Assembly: GCA_017936375.1 (NCBI GenBank)
Contig: JAGBFR010000006.1
Coordinates: forward strand, 1-62,892
Direction of reading: 5' to 3'
Origin: Clostridia bacterium
GTDB taxonomy: Bacteria > Bacillota > Clostridia > Christensenellales > Aristaeellaceae
DNA length: 62,892 nucleotides
The notes under the pieces: generated by a model
The model's input: only the letters and a program-made list of their open reading frames with translations
Database searches by the model: none
Told to the model about the DNA's origin: nothing
Translations under genes and position numbers: made by a program
Shown here: piece after piece, positions 60,165 to 62,892 of the stretch
Layout: each line of letters starts with the position of its first letter
How positions within the stretch are numbered: position 1 is the first letter of the stretch

Positions 60165-61623
60165 TGGCGCTTTTTCATTTCAGCGTCACGCAGGTTCGGC
60201 GCAGTGCCGGTCAGAGCGTCATCGCTTCCGCCGCATATCGCGCAGGCGAAAAACTCTACAGCGAATACTACGGCGAAACCAACGACTACACCCGCAAAGG
60301 CGGCGTCATCCATACAGAGATTTTTCTTCCGCCTCACGCGCCGGACATTTACCGCGATCGGGCTACGCTCTGGAACGCCGTCAAAAAATCCGAAAAACAT
60401 CCCAAAGCTCAGATCGCCTACAGCTCCGATATCGCGCTGCAAAGCGAACTCACGATGGAAGAGAATATCGTGCTCGCTCGCGAATTCGTGCAGGCGAATC
60501 TCGTTGCCAAAGGTATGATTGCAGACCTTGCCGTACATGCGCCAGACAAGGAAGGCGGCCTCTCCAATCCTCACTTCCACGTACTGACCACCATGCGCCC
60601 GCTGAATCCGGACGGATCGTTCGCTGCCAAGCAGCGTCGAGAATATGCGCTCGACGAACACGGCAACCGCATCCGCGACGGCGACGGCAAGTACGTTTTC
60701 AATGCCATTCACACCACGGACTGGCACGCACCCGAAACGCTGGAAGCGTGGCGCGCTGCGTGGTGCGATCTGGTCAACCGCCGCTTTGAAAAAAAGGACC
60801 TCCCCTGCCGCATCGATCACCGATCCTACGCGCGGCAGGGAATCGACCAGATTCCCACCGTTCACGAAGGACCAAACGTGCACAAGATGGAATCCAAGGG
60901 CATCCGCACCGAAAAGGGAGAGCTCAATCGCTGGATCAAAACGACGAACCGGCTCATCTGCGACTTGCGCAAAAAGATTGCTGCACTGAAGGATTGGATG
61001 GAGGAAATCCGGGAAGAGCTTTCCAAACCCGAAGTGCCGCCGCTGATTCAGCTGCTCTGCGACCATTTTGAAAAACGCAATCAGGATGCGTATTCCAACA
61101 AAGGCAAGGTCCGCAACCTCAAGCAGTTCAGTGAAGTGATCAACTTCCTTGAGCAGCAGAATATCCGCACGCTTGATGATCATGAATTCCGTGTCAATTC
61201 CATTCGGGAGGAATTCCATACGCTTACCGATTCCCTGCAGGCAAAACAAAACGGATGGATGAACTGAAAAAGCTGATTTAAACCGCCGAGACTTACAAGG
61301 AGCTGAAACCCATCTTTGATGAAATGAATCAGATTCATTGGAAGGGCCGACGTGAAAAGTTCGCGCAGGAACACGACTCAGATCTCCGACGCTTCTACGC
61401 AGTGCGCCGCGTCTTGCAGGAGATGGTCGGCGACAAAAAGCTGCCGCCGAAGGCATGGCAAAACGAATTCGATCAGCTCAAATCAGAATATGGCAAGCTC
61501 GCCGCAGGCTATAAGCCGATCCGCGAAGAGATGCTCAAGCTCCTGCAGGTGCAGCACAACGTAGACGCAATTCTCAAAGACCGAGGCATCGATCCAAAGC
61601 ACCAGAATGAACAAACCAGATAA
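60164..61623 (+). pseudogene. mobA: MobA/MobL relaxase, broken by a frameshift and a stop
   Basis: The first 367 codons (60164-61267) are a MobA/MobL relaxase domain: FSVTQVRRSAGQSVIASAAYRAGE with a Tyr, and NPHFHVLTTMRPL with the metal-binding His pair. The frame then stops, but a matching C-terminal part continues in another frame: MDELKKLI (61255), an in-frame TAA at 61279, then TAETYKELKPIFDEMNQIHWKGRREKF to 61623. One A missing in the run 61248-61251 and a CAA-to-TAA change explain both lesions. The N-terminal catalytic domain could still be made. Such relaxases nick oriT for conjugative transfer. Confidence 0.85.
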
Positions 61624-61637
61624 CGGAGGAATTGCAA

Positions 61638-62633
61638 ATGAAGCAAAATCAACTACCCAGCGAACCGATGCTCTCACCCGTTCCCATGATCTGCATGCAA
61701 AACGTCGAGCAAACCAAAGTAAGTTGGCTGTGGTATCCCTACATTCCTTTCGGCAAGCTAACCATTCTGCAGGGCAATCCCGGCGAAGGCAAAACATACT
61801 TTGCCATGCAGCTGGCTGCCGCATGCACAACAGGAAAAGCACAGCCGAACATGACGCCGCTTGAACCATTCAACGTAATCTACCAAACCGCAGAGGACGG
61901 ACTCGGCGACACGGTAAAGCCGAGACTGATCGAAGCCGGAGCAGATCTCAGCCGCGTGCTGGTGATCGACGACGGCGACACTCCGCTGACGCTCTCCGAT
62001 GAACGAATCGGGCGCGCGATTACGGAGAATCGGGCGCATCTGCTGATCATCGATCCCATTCAGGCCTTCCTCGGCGCTGACGTGGACATGAACCGCGCCA
62101 ACGAAGTTCGCCCCGTTTTCCGCAAGCTCGGCGATATCGCCCAGCGTCACGCCTGCGCAATCATCCTGATCGGCCATCTCAACAAAACCGTCGGCGCTCA
62201 GAGCACCTATCGCGGCCTCAGCTCCATCGACATGACCGCTGCCGTGCGCAGTCTGCTCTTCATCGGCAGAGTCAAAAACGATCCTACCACCCGTGTGCTC
62301 ACGCACGAAAAGAGCTCGCTTGCACCACCCGGCAAGTCCCTCGCCTTCTCGCTGGGTACTGAAGAAGGATTCAGCTGGATCGGCGAATATGCCATCACCG
62401 CGGACGAGCTTCTGTCCGGTGAGGAGCATGCACAGACCAAGGTTGAGCAGGCCCAAAGCCTCGTCTTCTCCATGCTCAAAGGGTCCCGCACCTGCCGGAG
62501 CTCCGACATCGAAAAAGCAGCGGCTGAGCAAGGAATCGCCCCGCGCACCGTGCGCATGGCCAAGCAGCAGCTGGCGGGAAGGATCAAGATGTATCGCGAG
62601 GGAACTCAGTGGGTGGTTTGCATGAGGGAATGA
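61638..62633 (+). CDS. repA: RepA-like AAA ATPase of a mobile element
   Basis: 331 residues. Walker A GNPGEGKTYFAMQLA (about 47-61), Walker B HLLIIDPIQAFLG and GHLNKTVG place it in the RecA-like AAA_25/RepA hexameric helicase group of plasmids and integrated elements. The C-terminal 80 residues resemble a winged helix (AAAEQGIAPRTVRMAKQQL). ATG 61638 has GGAGG 8 bp upstream; 14 bp separate it from the relaxase remnant. Confidence 0.88.
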   Translation: MKQNQLPSEPMLSPVPMICMQNVEQTKVSWLWYPYIPFGKLTILQGNPGEGKTYFAMQLAAACTTGKAQPNMTPLEPFNVIYQTAEDGLGDTVKPRLIEAGADLSRVLVIDDGDTPLTLSDERIGRAITENRAHLLIIDPIQAFLGADVDMNRANEVRPVFRKLGDIAQRHACAIILIGHLNKTVGAQSTYRGLSSIDMTAAVRSLLFIGRVKNDPTTRVLTHEKSSLAPPGKSLAFSLGTEEGFSWIGEYAITADELLSGEEHAQTKVEQAQSLVFSMLKGSRTCRSSDIEKAAAEQGIAPRTVRMAKQQLAGRIKMYREGTQWVVCMRE

Positions 62634-62754
62634 TCACAAGGGCAAGTTCGAATATGCTCTCTTGCTATTTCAGTATATGCTCTAAATATGCAAATAACTT
62701 GCAATCCTGGTAAAACAAATTCGATCAATCCCATCCCATCAGATCTTAGCCAAA

Positions 62755-62892
62755 TCAAAACCACCGGCTAAGCCGGTGGTATGTTCCACGCCTTCAAGGC
62801 GAATGTACTAGCAGCGTCTCAAGACGCACCGAATAGTCCGGCAACCGCATGGTTATCTCAGGCCGCCGCTAAAGCGGCCTGTTTTTTATGCC
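62755..62892. mobile_element. Hairpin array, possible IS200/IS605-type element end (cut by window edge)
   Basis: Four short stems in a row: ACCACCGGC/GCCGGTGGT (62760-62780), CGCC/GGCG (62789-62801), GCGTCT/AGACGC (62814-62827) and CAGGCCGC/GCGGCCTG (62859-62881) with six T after the last. Strings of such hairpins with TAA or CAA loops are typical of subterminal regions of IS200/IS605 transposons. The transposase itself would lie outside the window. 62634-62754 shows no gene. Confidence 0.4.

Larger units (their letters stand above)
49411..62892. mobile_element. skin-like sigK intervening element (left part)
   Basis: Left limit is the core inside sigK. The right limit is outside the window, since no N-terminal SigK half is seen to 62892. 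Contents: a large serine recombinase next to the core, an AhpF-AhpC-desulfoferrodoxin operon, an MFS/steroid-dehydrogenase-like pair, YaaA, Bcp, YaiI, then a decayed mobilizable element and an IS-like end. That all of 51242-62892 belongs to the element is inferred and depends on finding the other sigK half to the right on the minus strand. Confidence 0.7.

Noticed and set aside
1-62892. CRISPR arrays
   Set aside because: No regularly spaced direct repeats with unique spacers and no cas-like genes were seen.

Overview
The window reads as chromosome of a fairly GC-rich, anaerobic, endospore-forming member of the Clostridia. This is inferred from gene content: gerM, a SpoVB-like flippase, a YhcN/YlaJ lipoprotein, a split sigK, desulfoferrodoxin, LuxS, a CD1247-type protein, and pectin (rhamnogalacturonan) and purine utilisation genes typical of gut Clostridia. 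A Christensenellales-like lineage is a guess. Genes are dense, many overlap by ATGA or TGATG, and many promoters are near-perfect TTGACA-17-TATAAT.

Layout. 1-218: leftward tRNA operon Arg(TCT)-His(GTG)-Gln (cut by the window edge). 378-4545: frameshifted YfcE phosphodiesterase, rdgB, gerM and rqcH. 4587-15046: a purine locus, with a leftward molybdenum hydroxylase operon (FAD, 2Fe-2S and Mo subunits plus a MocA-like cytidylyltransferase) divergent from two tandem BMP-type binding proteins and a nucleoside ABC transporter whose ATPase gene has a structured, attenuator-like leader. 15119-22692: small enzymes, dCMP deaminase, flippase, luxS-mtnN, a YitT protein and a sigma/anti-sigma pair. 23459-35391: a glycan locus with a domain-permuted GH3, a GDSL hydrolase, a PL11 rhamnogalacturonan lyase without signal peptide, a NodB-type deacetylase and an Lpl-type oligosaccharide ABC importer. 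35535-48973: glutamine synthetase, SH3 and VanW proteins, nucleoside kinase, flavoprotein/RpiR, surE, efp, MFS and GDPD.

49048-62892 is the most striking part. A gene fragment at 49048-49419 is the C-terminal part of the late mother-cell sigma factor SigK. It begins exactly at the conserved N-E-I-L-M junction where sigK is split by skin elements in Bacillus subtilis and Clostridioides difficile, and it is followed directly by a large serine recombinase (SpoIVCA-like) whose stop codon lies inside the AATGA core. No N-terminal SigK half is present, so the element should continue past the right edge (at least 13.5 kb). Its inferred cargo is a permuted AhpF, AhpC and desulfoferrodoxin operon, an MFS transporter overlapping a short-chain dehydrogenase that resembles clostridial 7alpha-hydroxysteroid dehydrogenase, YaaA, a Bcp peroxiredoxin and YaiI, followed by remains of a mobilizable element (XRE regulator, DUF3847 protein, MobA/MobL relaxase broken by a frameshift and a stop, RepA-like ATPase) and a hairpin-rich stretch resembling an IS200/IS605 end. 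The inferred picture is a sporulation-timed intervening element that carries oxygen-defence and possible bile-acid genes and is kept in the germ line but excised from the mother cell.
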